Shown here piece after piece: positions 25,101 to 39,600 of a stretch of 64,000 nucleotides of DNA (positions within the stretch are counted from its first letter, which is position 1; every line of letters begins with the position of its first letter). The position numbers and the translations under genes are program-made. The stretch lies in the NCBI GenBank assembly GCA_029783825.1, contig JAREIK010002435.1:57284-121283 (forward strand), given 5' to 3'. The notes beneath the pieces are model-generated. The model saw only the letters and a program-made list of their open reading frames with translations. It did not search any database and had not been told where the DNA came from. This DNA comes from Sapria himalayana (taxonomy: Eukaryota; Streptophyta; Magnoliopsida; Malpighiales; Rafflesiaceae).

Positions 25101-28100
25101 TTCTTATTCTGATTATTCTTCTTATTCTATTTTTATTTATATTCTTCTTTATGTTTTTGTTCTTCTTATACATGTTATTCTTTTAATTCTTTTTATCCTT
25201 ATTATTCTTCGTATTCTTCTTATTCTTATTATTTTTCTTATTAGTATATTTCTTTTAATTCTTCTAATTCTTCTTAAGTTTTTTTATTCTTATTCTTCTT
25301 ATTCTTATTATTCTTCTTATTCTTCTTATTCTTATTATTGTTCTTATTCTTCTTATACTTCATATTCTTCTAATTCTTCTAATTTTTCTTATTCTTCTTA
25401 TTCTTCTTATTCTTCTTATTATTCTTAGTATTATTCTTATTCAAATTTTTTATTCTTCATACACTTCTTATTCTTATTATTCTACTTTATCTACTTTGCT
25501 TTTTATTCGTCTAATTCTTTTTATTCTTACTATTCTTTTTATTGTTCTAATTCTTATAATTCATCTTATTCTTCTTATTCTTATTATTCTTGTATATTCT
25601 TATTATTCTTCTGATTTTTCTTATTATTCTTAATCTTCTTATGCATGTTTTTATTGTTATTCTTCTTATTCTTCTAATTCTTCTTATTCTTCTAATTTTT
25701 CTTATTATTTTTATTCTTATTATTCTTTTAATTATTATTTTTTTTCTATTCTTCTTATTATTCTTATTCTTCTTATTTTTCTTATTCATTTTATTCTTGT
25801 TATTCTTCTTATTCTTCTTATGTTTTTTATCCTTATTATTATTATTTTTATTCTTATTATTCTATTTATTCTTCTTATTTTTCTTATTCTTCTTATTATT
25901 TTTATTCTTCTTATTCTTATTTTTTTCTTTTTCTTCATATTCATCTATTTTTTTATTCATCTTATTCTTCTTATTCATCATATTCTTCTTATTTTTATGA
26001 TTATTATTATCATTATTATTATTATTCTTATTCATTTTATTTTTCTTATTCTTCTAATCCTTCTTATTCATCTTATTCATCTTATTTTTTTATTCTTCTT
26101 ATTCTTCATTTCTTCTTATTCTTCTTATTTTTACTTATTCGACTAATTCTTTTAATTCTTCATATTCTACTTATTCTTCTTATTTTTTTTATTGATATTA
26201 TTCTTCTTAATCTTCTTATTCTTCTTAATCTTGTTATTCTTCATATTCTTTCTATTATTTTTATTCTTCCTATTCTTCTTATTATTCTTACTCTACTTAT
26301 TTTTAAAATTCTTCTTATTCTACTTATACTTTTATTATTATTATCTTCTTATTCTTCTTATTATTCTTAATCTTCCTATATTACTTATTCTTCTTATTCT
26401 TCTTATTCTTCTTATTTTTCTTATTCTTCTTATTCTTCTAATTATTCTTATTCTTCTTTTTTTTTAATATTAGTTTAAAGTATTATTCTTCTTATTCTTC
26501 TTATTTTTATTATTCTTATTATTTTTTTTATTCTTCTTATTTTTTTTAATCTTATTCTTCTTATTCTTCTTATTTTTCTTATTCTTCTTATTCTTCTTAT
26601 TTTTTTATTCTTCTTATTTTTTTTATTCTTCTTTTCTTCTTATTTTTTTTATTCTTCTTATTCATCATATTCTTCTTATTTTATGATTCTTCTTATTATT
26701 CTTATTCTTCTTATTCTTCTTATTCTTTTTATTTTTATTATTCATTTCATTCTTATTATTCTTTTTATTCATCTTATTAATCTTATTCTTTTTATTCTTC
26801 TTATTCTTTTAATTCATCTTATTCTTCTTATACTTTTTATACTTCTTATTCTTTTTATTTTCTTATTCTTCTTATTCTTCTTATTAATCTTTTTTTTCTT
26901 ATTCTTCTTATTTTTACATATTCTTCTAATTCTTCTTATTCTTCTTATTCACCATATTCTTCTTATTTTTATTATTCTTATTATTCTTCTTAATCTTCTT
27001 AGTCTTCTTAATCTTTTTATTCTTCATATTCTTTCTATTTTTTTTATTCTTGTTATTCTTGTTATTCTTCTTACTCTACTTATTTTTTAATTCGTCTTAT
27101 TCTTCTTATACTTTTATTATTCTTAACTTCTTATTCTTCCTATTCTTCTTATTCTTCTTAATCTTCATATTCTACTTATTCTTCTTATTTTTCTTCTTAT
27201 TTTCTTTTTCTAATTATTCTCCTTATTCTTCTTATTTCTTTGTATTCTTCTTTTTCTTCTTATTCTTCTTATTCTTCATATTCTTCTTATTATTTTTCTT
27301 ATTCTTCTTTTTATTCTTATACTTCGTATACTTCTTTTCTTTGGTCTTCTTATACTTCTTATTCTTCATTTTCTTCATATTCTTCATATACTTCATATTC
27401 TTCTTATTCTTCTTATTCTTTTTATTCTTCTTTATCTTCTTATTCTTCTTATTTTTTTATCCGTCTTATTCTTATTCTTTTTATTCTTCTTATTCTTGTT
27501 ATTCTTCTTTTCTTCTTATTATTCTGATTATTCTTCTTATGATTCTGATTATTCTTATTCTTCTTATTATTCTTATTTGTGTGATTCTATTTTTTCTTCT
27601 TATTCTTATTATTCTTATTTTTGTGATTCTATTTTTTTTCTTATTCTTATTATTCTTATTATTCTTTTATTTTTTTCATTCTTCTTATTCTTCTTATTCT
27701 TCTTATTCTTCTAATTCTTCATTCTTCTTATATTTCTTATACTACTTATTTTTCTTATTCTTCTTATTCTTCATTTTTTCTTATTCTTAATTTTATCTTA
27801 TTCTTCTAATTCTTCTAATTCTTTTTATTCTTCTTATTCATATTATTCTTCTTATTTTTCTTATTTTACTTATTCTTATTTTTCTTCTTATTCTTCTTAT
27901 TCTTCCTATTATTCTTATTATTCTTATTCTTCTTATTCTTCTTTTTCTTCATATTCTTCTTATAATTTTTATTATTCTTAATCTTCTTATTCTTCTTAAT
28001 CTTTTTATTCTTCTTATTTTTCCTCTTTTTTTTATTCTTCTTATTTTTCCTCTTATTTTTATTCTTCCTATTCTTCATATTCTTCTTACTTACTTATTTT

Positions 28101-28721
28101 TCTAAGTCTTCTTATTCTTCTTATTATTCTTATTCTTCTTATTCTTTTTTTTCTTCTTATTCTTCTTAATCTTCTTATTCAACTTATTATTTTTATTCTT
28201 CCTATTCTTCATATTTTTCTTTTTTTTCATTCTTCTTATTATTATTGTTTTAATTCTTATTATTCTTATAATTCTGCTTTTTCCACTTATTCTTCCTATT
28301 CTTTTTAGTCTTTTTAATCTATTATTCTTCTTAATCTTTTTATTCTTCTTATTCTTCTTATACTTCCTATTCATTTTATTCTTCCTTTTTTGCTCATTCT
28401 TCTTACTTACATAATTTTCTAATTATTCTTATTCTTCTTATTCTTTTTTATCTTCTTATTATTTTTATTTTTCTTATTCTTTTTATTCTCCTTATTCTTC
28501 TTATTATTCTTATTCTTTTTATTCTTCTTATTCTTTTTATTCTTTTTATTCTTCTTATTCTACTACTACTACTTCTTCTTCTTATTCTTCTAATTCTTTT
28601 TATTCTTATTATTCTTTTTATTTTTCTTATTCTTCCTATTCTTTTTATTATGTCTATTCTTCTTATTCTTCTTACTCTACTTATTTTTTTAATTCTACTT
28701 ATTCTTCTTATTATTTTATTC

Positions 28722-28760
<39 letters not shown>

Positions 28761-28785
28761 TTCATATTTTTATTATTCTTCTTTT
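22161..28785. repeat. 6.6 kb degenerate TTCTTATTC microsatellite, tail of LINE F
   Basis: The longest tract in the window, T-rich on the plus strand, between the 5' end of LINE E and the 3' terminus of LINE F. Pure (ATT)n blocks occur at about 22405-22440, 23565-23605 and 28725-28760. Within it, ordered sets of rare marker words recur (see 24251-27110), so it grew partly by segment duplication and not only by slippage. All long open frames, up to about 294 codons, are low-complexity artefacts. Confidence 0.92.
24251..27110. repeat. Higher-order duplicated module inside the microsatellite
   Basis: Three rare words recur in the same order. ATTCATCATATTCTTCTTAT is at 24485, 25973 and 26660. TTCATATTCTTTCTATT follows at about 24842, 26236 and 27019. 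ACTTTTATTATT follows at about 24955, 26328 and 27106. A fourth word, ATTAGTATAAAGTATTATTC, lies upstream at 24251 and in near-identical form at 26469. Copies one and three are about 2.18-2.22 kb apart with nearly equal internal spacing (357 and 359 bp between the first two words). Confidence 0.75.
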
Positions 28786-28884
28786 TTTTAAAAAAGTTTG
28801 TTTTATTTATAAAAAATCTCTCTTTTGGCGGAGGAATACCATTTTTACAATCTAGGACTACCTTATCCCCTTTTACACCCTTGA

Positions 28885-30222
<1,338 letters not shown>

Positions 30223-30386
30223 ACGAAGGAATGCGTCTCCACTGCCTGAAACAGAATTGTTCTCTGCTGCTCCATTATCATCCTCCAAAGCTCTCTTTCA
30301 AGTGACCCATAATTTTGTGTGTAAAGAACTCAACTTTCCTACTGTTTTTATTTGTTAAATGATCATGGCTGTATTTAAAAAAAAAA
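30223..30386 (+). other. ADH retrocopy 3' UTR and poly(A) tail
   Basis: About 153 bp of transcript-derived 3' UTR after the ADH stop, ending GGCTGTATTT followed by a run of about 10 A residues (30377-30386). The last As merge with the right target-site duplication. I do not see a canonical AATAAA upstream. Confidence 0.85.
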
Positions 30387-30399
30387 CCTCTATTTAGTT
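30385..30399 (+). repeat. Right target-site duplication of the ADH retrocopy
   Basis: AACCTCTATTTAGTT directly after the poly(A) run; LINE F 3' UTR sequence resumes with AAAATTTTGGCATCC. Confidence 0.92.
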
Positions 30400-31278
30400 A
30401 AAATTTTGGCATCCTCTTTGCAATTTTATTCTGATTCATCCTATCCTCTGTTACCTTATGTTGTTTATTCTTTTAACCTTTGCATCCCATGCGCCTCTAG
30501 CACACAATGCCAAGAATATAGAACAACAGATATTACTATATATTTCTTTCTGACCAAAAGCATAGCCTTTCTTCACTGCCCCTTGCAGGCTGATTTAATA
30601 CAGTAGTCACTGCAACTTTGGCAGCCTCTTTTATATTGCCTCTAGAGCTACCCTTATCCCCTTTTACACCCTTAAAAATAAATAAACATGCACTTTATGC
30701 TTGAAGTGAATCTTTTTGTTGTAGCTCTAAGTGACAACCTGTGTTTAGTAAAAATTTGCCAGCCGCTTTGTTATTTTATTCAGATTCCTCCTATCTTCCT
30801 TTGACATATGTATGCATTTAACCACTGTGTCCCCTGTACCTCAAGCACACAAAGCCAAGTACATAGAAACAACAGGTAATATATTGCTCCCTATCCAATT
30901 GCACCTCCTTTCTTCACTGCCCCTTGCACGTTGTTCGAATACAGCATGCACTACTACTAGATTTTAGCAGCCACACTCTCTGTTTTCTGGTGTAATGAAA
31001 AATGCAGTCCCTGCACTTCAAGCATACCAAACCAACAGCTCAACCATGAGACCATACACTATTTAATACAATAGGCCAACTGTACAATAAGAGCTATTTA
31101 AAACTCGATTGTCTACTTAGGCTATGACAGTTAGTCACTACCCATTTTTGCTTTCCTACGATAGCCCATTTTTCATATACTTCCATCTTAACCCATACCT
31201 GTAATTTTTAAAACCAAAATAGATCAAGGTATCTTTTTATACTTTCCCCACAAGACCGAGAGATCAAAAATTTCTTTA

Positions 31279-34200
31279 CTATTTTTGAATTCTAATATAC
31301 GAGTATTCTAATTTGTCTAATGTAATTATGCCTTTATATTTCTTCGGTATCTTAGCCCCCTCAAACTCTTGTAGCCCCTTTTTCATGCCTTCTTTTGCTA
31401 AGTTGTCTGCTAAAGCATTCGCTTCCCTATATATATGCACAACTTCCCCATTTAGGTCGTTTAAAAAACTTTTGATTTTCTCTATTTGTTCATCATACTG
31501 CCACATTTCTATCTTATTTGTGGCTAGATTCATCACTAGACTTGAGTCCACATGTGCTCGTATATTTATATAAGAGTTTTCTTTTTCATATTTTAAGACC
31601 CTTATGTAAGGCTAAATTTCTACATGCAAGGTTGAAGATGTTTTTTCTTTCATCATAAATGCTTTTATATTGTTACCCTGCTCATTTCTTATCACACCAC
31701 CTTTCCCTGCAACTCCCATATCCTTGTTAAAGCTACCATCTGTGTTTAGGAAAAACCTTCCTCGTGGAAGTTTTTTCCAACATACCATTCTTACCTCAGG
31801 AATTTTTTCCTTAGTTGCATGTAAGCCCCATATCCTTCTTTTTTCATCTTCCATTTCAATGTTTCTATGTTTTAAGGGGAACCCTGCTGACATCCATGAA
31901 TCTTCTTTTTTAATTTCTTCTATTATATGATTAGCATTCATTTTAATATTTTCAAAACTACTTATATTCTTGGCTTTCCATAGGTTCTATACTATGATAT
32001 GTGGGATGTAATCCCTTTGCCAGTTACATACTTTATTCTTTGTGAGTCTTATACTCCATCTCATTAATCTTTCATTGATGCCTTCTAACTTATTGCTTAC
32101 TTGTGCATCTCTTCCTAGATAATTCCAGACTTCCACCACTATTTTTCCTGTTGAAAATAAATGATTTGTGCTTTCTATGCTAGTATAATTGCATTCGTAC
32201 CTGGAAGCTAATTTAACCCCTTTTATTTGAATATTCGAGTCCACCGGGATGGCATTCGATAAAAGCTTCCACATAAATATATAAAATTTTTGTGGGATCT
32301 CTTCCACCCAGGCTCCCTTATAAATTTCTTGGATATATTTTTCTTTTCTTACTAATATTTTTGCACTATTAAGCATAAAACTTCCCATCTCCATTCATTG
32401 TTAATTAGACGTGCATTACTTTCAACTAAATCTTTTTGTTTAAGCATAATTTTCCAACTTTTAGATGTTTTTTTAGCATTCTTACATGCTTTATTTCTTA
32501 AACCATATCTAGCCTTCATATATCTCGCCAATTGGCTATCATTCTGCTTGAGCCTCCACCAATTCTTACATGCCCATGATTTGGACATATCATTTAATTT
32601 GTTCAAACCTAAACCCACTTCCTCCTTCAAACAACATATGTTTTCCCATTTTTTCCAATGTAGCTTGTTTTTTCCTGATTTTTTACCCCATAAGAAGTTA
32701 GACATCTCCTTTTCTAAGCTGTTCAAGGTATTCTTCAAAGGCTGTAAGGATATTAAGATACGTGCAATAGTTCCTTGTAAAACATGTTTTATTAATGTAA
32801 TTCGTTCCACCATACTTAACATGTTCTCCTTCCATCCCACTATTTTACCTTTTAAATTATTCATTAAGAAGGTTGGATATTCTTCTTTCAGTCTACCCTC
32901 ATAGATAAGACATCTCAAATACATTAACACCCCTTTACTATTTTCGAAGCATATAATTCTTTTAACTCTTTGGACTATCCTTTCAAGTGCTTTTTTCTAA
33001 ACCACAAATTGGTATTTATTTTTAATAAGCTATTATTCTGTTTCTTTCTCTACTATATCAAATAGTTTCATCATGTACTTTAGTGATGTGCTCCCAACAT
33101 TTGTGAAAATAATTAAATCATCTGCATATGCTAAGCAACTTACATTCGGAGTTTGTCTAGGTTGTTTAAAGCTAATAATCTTACCCTCCATTTTTTCTTT
33201 TAAATTCATTATTAGAAAATATATATATATATTAAATAATATTGGGGATAAAGGGTCCCCCTGTCTAAGTCCTCTAACTAGCTTGAATTCTCCACCTGCT
33301 TCCCCATTAATTAAAATTTTAACCCATGTTCTAGAGATGCATCTATACATTAAATCTATCCAAAATTCTGAGAATCCCATTTTTTTCATTGTGTAGTAAA
33401 AAATATCTCATTCAACTCTGTCAAATGCTTTAGACAAAGCAAATTTTATAATCACATTATGGCCCCTAACTTTAGCCCCTATTTCCTTCATCAATTCTAT
33501 AGTTAAGTTAATGTTTTCCATCATTAATCTATTTCTAACAAATCCTGCTTGTTCTGCCAATATGATGGAGGGAATTGCCCAATTTTATCTATTCTAAAGG
33601 ACTTTGCCAAAATTTTATACACCAAAATACATAGACTTATAAGTCTATAATCTTCACTTTTTTGCGGATTATCTTTCTTGGGTATTAATACGATAAATGA
33701 ACTGGCCCACGCTTTTGTGATTTCTACTCCTGCAAAAACCCAGGTGATTGAGGCCGTCAAGTCTTTTTTATTATATTCCAGGTTTGTTGATAAAACTCAT
33801 TATTCTATCCATCTAGACCTGCTGTTCTGTATTTATTTCTACTAAAGACTAAAACTTTTATCTTTTCTTCACTAGGGCACTCTTCTAATAATTAGTTTTG
33901 TTCCTCTGTTACTCTTTTGTCTATTTGTCGAATTAAAGAGTCATACCTTTGTTGACTATAACTATAAAGATGACTTTTAAAGAAGTCTTCCAAGACTTTT
34001 TAAAATTCTTTCTATTCATCTATCCACTTGCCAATATCATTCTTGATGCCTTTTATTTCTTGTCTTTGATTTTTTAATTTTGCAACTGTATTAAAAAATA
34101 TAGTATTTTTATTCCCTTCTTTGAGCCACTTTACTTTGGCAGTTTGCTTCCAAAAATTTTCTTCCAAATGTAGCAATAATTTTAATTTTGCATTTGCTTT

Positions 34201-35160
34201 ATTTAAATTAAATATAGAAAGGTGGTCCTAAATATTCTCATGCTCTATTTCTAATATGCTCACTTTAGATTCAGCATCCTGAATATTCTTATTTATATTC
34301 CCAAATCTCTCTCTATTCCACGTACTATATTCTAGTTTTAACTTATGTAATTTTAATAGGTAGGACTTGCATGGGATTCCCATTTGTTGACTCTTTCCAT
34401 GAGTTTCTTACTATTTCATCAAAATGTTTACGCAACCCCCACATATTTTGATATTTAAAAATTTTATTCTCTCTCTCTAACTTTAAATCTTAGAAGAAGG
34501 TGGCTGTGATCTGAGCATGTTCTACTTAAGTGTTTCACACTCACCCCTCCATAGTAGTCCACGCATTTGATGTTATAGAGAATACGGTCAAGTCTAGACT
34601 AGATTAGTCCTCTATTTTTTCTGATTATTACACCAAGTGAAGTTAGGACCCAAATACTCAGCTTCCATGAGGTTCGTATTATTAATTGCCTCATTAAATT
34701 GGGCTATAGCTAATGGATCAAGCGGCTTTTCTCCTTTTTTTTCTTTAATAATTATAACCACGTTAATATCCCCTCATATGATCCATGGAGTATTTATTTT
34801 AGCTATCTCTTTCATTTCACCCCAGAGATCTTTCCTTTTTTCTTTTGAGTTGCTGGCATAAACCACCGATATAGTTGGATCAGTGTTTTTCCTTAGCTTA
34901 AAATTAATGATATGATCTACCTCTAAAATAATTTCTATATCAATTTTATTTTTCCATAACATCCATATCTTGCCATTATTATTAGAGAATGTATTTTCTA
35001 GTCCTAATTTCTTTTTATACATTTCTAGTGAATCCTTACTAACCATTGGTTCCGCTATTATCACAATTCTAATATTATGGATTTTAATTAGTTTTTTAAT
35101 TCTATTTATGGACAGAGTATTTCCTACTCCTCTTATGTTCCAATATAGACTATTATACAT
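31279..35160 (-). pseudogene. LINE F ORF2 (endonuclease, RT with intact YADD, zf-RVT, RNase H), broken
   Basis: The ATG at 35160 begins MYNSLYWNIRGVGNT. The endonuclease N-terminal part keeps AEPMV, with the catalytic Glu, and runs to INTPWII at 34774; TWCNN follows in shifted frames. RT parts include PKKDNPQKSEDYRLISL (33760-33524), RGLRQGDPLSPILFNIY and CLAYADDLIIFTN with both catalytic Asp residues (33389-33033). A post-RT block at 32930-32352 reads EEVGLGLNKLNDMSKSWACK. The zf-RVT block (32394-31987) has SRYECNYTSIESTNHLFSTG. RNase H shows FLNTDGSFNKDMGVAGKGG (31941-31612) and HIYREANALADNLAKEG (31551-31279). Frame breaks between these blocks make it inactive. Confidence 0.89.
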
Positions 35161-36560
35161 TATTAGGTCTAGCTTGTGCTTTGGTTATGTATCTTGTTTC
35201 ATAGTACATGTTTAAATATTTTTCTATTTCTTGAACTTTTACTTATACTCGATTTAGGCATCTCATTATTACTTGCAAAATTTAATTTGCTTATTTGAAA
35301 CTCATCAATTTTATTTTTTCTATAGCATTATCTCTACTTTTAGGAAACCCCTCCCACTCTTTTTGAGCAATCATCTTTGAATCATCTTGTGTCAATGCTG
35401 AATCTAAACTTTGCATTTCTTTGTGCATAGCCGTGATGGGCCAACTTTTAGCCTCAGTTCCTTCCTCTGATAGAAGGTCATCTTCCTCCCTATTGAAGTT
35501 TATTAATTTATTTTCTAAATCTAGTTCCATTGCTGGTTTTGTTACCTTTCTCTTCCCCAAAACCTTCCTTTCGGCCCTCTCCTTCACATTAACCCCTTCA
35601 TCTCACCATTCTTTTTATTTCTAATATTTTCCCCCTACGCTCCTTTTTATCCCCATCTTCCTCCCCTTTTTCCCAACTATTCAAATTTAGCCCTACTTCC
35701 TTCCTCTCCTTCCATACTGCTTAAGCCCTCCTTCTGCCCCTCCTCAATCCTCACCTCTTCTGACCTATCAGCCCTATCCCCCTCCCTCCTTTTTACCAAT
35801 ATGTTAACCCTCTCCTTCAATTCTTTTTTGACTAACCCTCTTCCCCTTACCTTAACAATCCATTCTAAAATTGAATAACCCAATTTTTTACAGTTTAAAA
35901 AATATTTAGGTAAATTTTATGCAATTATATCTTGCCAATACCCACTTGAATGCTCATTACCAACGCACACTTTATTCAGAATAGACGCAGAAACATCCAC
36001 CTCCACACACACCCTTGCCATGCTCGGCCTTGTCATATAAACTGTAGCTTCATCCATTAGCGAAGGCTTAGCCAGACATCGAGAAATATAATATAAGGAA
36101 TGTTTACATAATAGGCGAAATGAGAAATGAGGTAGAGAAAACCAAACCAGGGCTTTCGTGGATTCCACCTTTGGGTGGAAATCGGGTGTCTATTTGAACA
36201 ACCTCATTGAATAACACGAGATGGTCGACTGCCCGCGTAGCCATAAACAGAGCAAGTCTTCTTCCTCATTGTGTTGAATGATTATATGTTTTGTGTCATA
36301 ACACGCAATTCATACCGAGTCATGAAGCTTAAAAGCTTTGAAGAATGCATATATATATTTAAATTCGGGACTCCCGTAAAAAAATTTGCCTAGAAGTGTA
36401 AGTATAAATGTGGCTGTAAGCTTCTAGATATCCTCCGTCAAGAAATAGACTACTGGTGCCTCCTCCTTCATGAAAAATAATGGGCTTAATGTACCAGGTT
36501 CAATAATAAATGAGACAAATGATTTTTTGTTAAATATATTAGAGAGATTTTCAAGAATGC
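35153..36560 (-). pseudogene. LINE F ORF1 (DUF4283-like), broken, start codon not visible
   Basis: The conserved start segment reads SNIFNKKSFVSFI near 36540-36505, but no ATG precedes it in frame at the family position. DUF4283-like sequence follows; 36168-35917 reads VWFSLPHFSFRLLCKHSLYY and RPSMARVCVEVDV. A charged segment lies at 35883-35291 in two frames. The C-terminus reads TRYITKAQARPNNV and its stop overlaps the ORF2 ATG at 35153-35160. The upstream open frame into the microsatellite (K/N runs to 36966) is an artefact. Confidence 0.78.
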
Positions 36561-36658
36561 AAGCTTGAGAGCTTCGCCAATGGAGTTTCTCTCTCAACGA
36601 AACCCACATTTTCTCTCTAGAATTGAGGGAGAAGCAAATTGAAAACCCCCTTCTTTCC

Positions 36659-39600
36659 ATTCTTGTTTTATAATTCTTCATATTCTTCTTATTATTCTTA
36701 TTATTCTGATTATACTTCTTATTCTTTTTATTCTTGTTATTCTTCTTATTCTTCTTATTCTTGTTATTCTTGTTATTCTTGTTATTCTTGTTATTCTTGT
36801 TATTCTTGTTATTCTTCTTATTCTTCTTATTCTTGTTATTCTTGTTATTCTTGTTATTCTTCTTATTCTTCTTATTCTTCTTATTCTTTTTAATCTTCTT
36901 ATTCTTATTTTCTTTCTTCGTTTTCTTTTTATTATTAGTATACATTTTATTCTTCATTTTCTTCATATTCGTATTTTTTTCATATTTTTATTATTTTTCA
37001 TAATCTTCTTATTATTCTTATTCTTCTTATACTTCTTATTCTTCTTATTAGTCATATTATTATTATTCTTGTTATTCTTCTTATTATTTTAATTCTTCTT
37101 ATTTTTCTTATTCTTCTTATTTTTCTTATTCTTCTTATTATACCTATTCTTCTTTTTATTCTCATTCTTTTTATTCTTCTTGTTCTTCTTATTCTTCTTA
37201 ATCTTCTTATTCTTTTTATTCTTTTTATTTTTCTCAATCTTCTATTCATATTATTCTTCATAATAATCTTATTCTTCTTATTTTACTAATTCTTCTTTTT
37301 CTTCTTATTCTTTTATTATTTTTATTTTTATTTTTATTTTTCTTCTTATTCTTCTTATTCTTCTTATACTTCTTATTCTTCTTATTCTTCTTATTCTTCA
37401 TATTCTTCATATTCTTCTTATTCTTTTTATTCTTCTTATTCTTCATATTCTTATATTTCTTATTCTACTTATTCTTCTTTTCTTCTTATTCTTAATTTTT
37501 TTATTATCTTCTAATTCTTCTTATTCTTCAAATTATTTTTATTATTCTTATTTTACTTATTCTACTTATCTTCTTATTCTTCTTAATCTTTTTATTCTTT
37601 TTATTCTTCTTATTCATTTTATTCTTTATTTTCTTCTTTATTTTCTTCTTATTTTTCTTACATACTTATTTGTATTATTCTTCTTATTTTTATTATTCTT
37701 CTTATTCTTCTTATTATTTTAATTCTTCTTATTTTTCTTACTCGTCTTAATCTTCTTATTCTTTTTATTCTAATGATTCTTCTTATCCTTCTTATTCTTT
37801 TTATCCTTCTTATTCTTTTTATTCTTCTTATTCTTGTTATTTTACTTATTCTTCTAATTAACCAAATACTTCTTTTCATCTTATTCTTCGTATTTTTCTT
37901 ATTCTTTTTATCCTTCTTATTCTTTTTATTCTTCTTATTCTTCTTATTCTTGTTATTTTACTTATTCTTCTAATTAACCAAATACTTCTTTTTCATCTTA
38001 TTCTTCGTATTCTTCTTATTCTTCTTATTCTTCTTATTCTTATTATTCTTCTCGTTCTTCTTATTCTCATAATTCTTATTATTATTATAATTTTACTTAT
38101 TATTATTATTTTCTTATTCTTCTTATCTTCTTATCTTCTTAATTTTTAATCTTCTTATTCTTTTATACTTTTTATTCTTCTTATTATTTATTTATTCTTT
38201 TAATTCTTTATATTCTTTTATTCTTTGAATTCTTGCAATACTTAAAATTCTTCTTATTCTTCTTATCATTCTTATATTTCTTATTTTACTTTTCTTCTAA
38301 TTTTTTATATTCTTCTTATTCTTATACTTTTTATTATTCATATTAATATTTTTGTGTCCTTATTCTTTTTATTTTTCATATTCTTCTTATTCTTCTGAAT
38401 TTTTTTATTATTCTTATTATTCTACTTCTTCTTATTCTTCTTATTCTTCCTATTCTTCTTATTCTTCTAATTCTTTTTATTCTTCTTATTCTTATTATTC
38501 TTCTTGTTTTTCTATTTTCTTCTTATTCTTTTTATTCTTATTATTCTTCCTATTCTTCTTATTCTTCCTTATTCTTTTTATTTTTATTATTTTTCTTATT
38601 CTTCTTGTTTTTCCTTTTTCTTCTAATTCTTCTACTTTTTCTTATTATTCTTATTATTCTTATTCTTCTTATTTTTTTATTCTTATTATTCTTTATTTAT
38701 TATTATTCTAGTTATTCTTTTATTATTATTATTCATCTTATTATTTTTCTTCATCTTATTCTTCTAATTTTTCTGATTCTGCTTATACATCTTATTCTTC
38801 TTATTCTTCTTATTCTTCTTATCATTATTATTATTAATATTATTATTATTATTCATCTTATTCTACTTATTCATCTTAGTCTTCATATTCTTCTTAAATT
38901 ACTTATTCTTCTTATTAATCTTATTATTCTTATCCTTCTTATTCTCTTATTCTTATTATTCTTCTAATTATATTTATTCTTCTTGTTCTTCTATTTCTTC
39001 TTATTCTGATATTGTTCTTATTCTTCTTATTCTTCTTATTGTTCTTATTGTTCTTATTCTTATTATTATTCATATTGTTCTTATTCTTCATATCCTTCTT
39101 AATCGTCTTATTCTTCCTATTCTTCATTTTCTTCTTATTCTTTTTAATCTTCTTATTCTACTTATTCTTCTTATTCTTTTTAATCTTATTATGCTTCTTA
39201 TTTTTCTTATTATTATTATTATTATTATTATTTTACTTATTATTCCAATTCTTCTAATTCATTTTATTCTTCTTATTCTTCTTATTCTTTTTATTCTTCT
39301 TATTCTTCTTATTCTTTTTATTCTTCTTATTCTTCTTATTCTTTTTATTCTTCTTAATCTACTTATTCTTCTTATTCTTTTAATTCTTCTTATTCCTCTT
39401 AATCTTCTTATTCATATTATACATATCATTCTTCTTATTCTTCGTTTTCTTTTTATTCTTATTACTCTACTTATTTTTTTAATTCTTCTTATTCTTTTTA
39501 TTCTCACCACTCTTCTAATTCTTCTAATTCTTCTTAATCTTCTTATTTTACTTATTTTTCTTATTTTTCTTATTTTCTTATTTTTCTTTTTCTTATTTTT

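Noticed and set aside
25547..25789. Minus-strand K/N/R/I-rich frames resembling basic nuclear proteins
   Set aside because: They are the complement of the same microsatellite; lysine and asparagine come from AAG, AAT and AAA words.
32398..32904. Plus-strand open frame of 168 codons within LINE F, and similar plus-strand frames in minus-strand LINEs
   Set aside because: They are antisense shadows of ORF2 coding sequence; the minus strand carries recognisable RT, zf-RVT and RNase H motifs.
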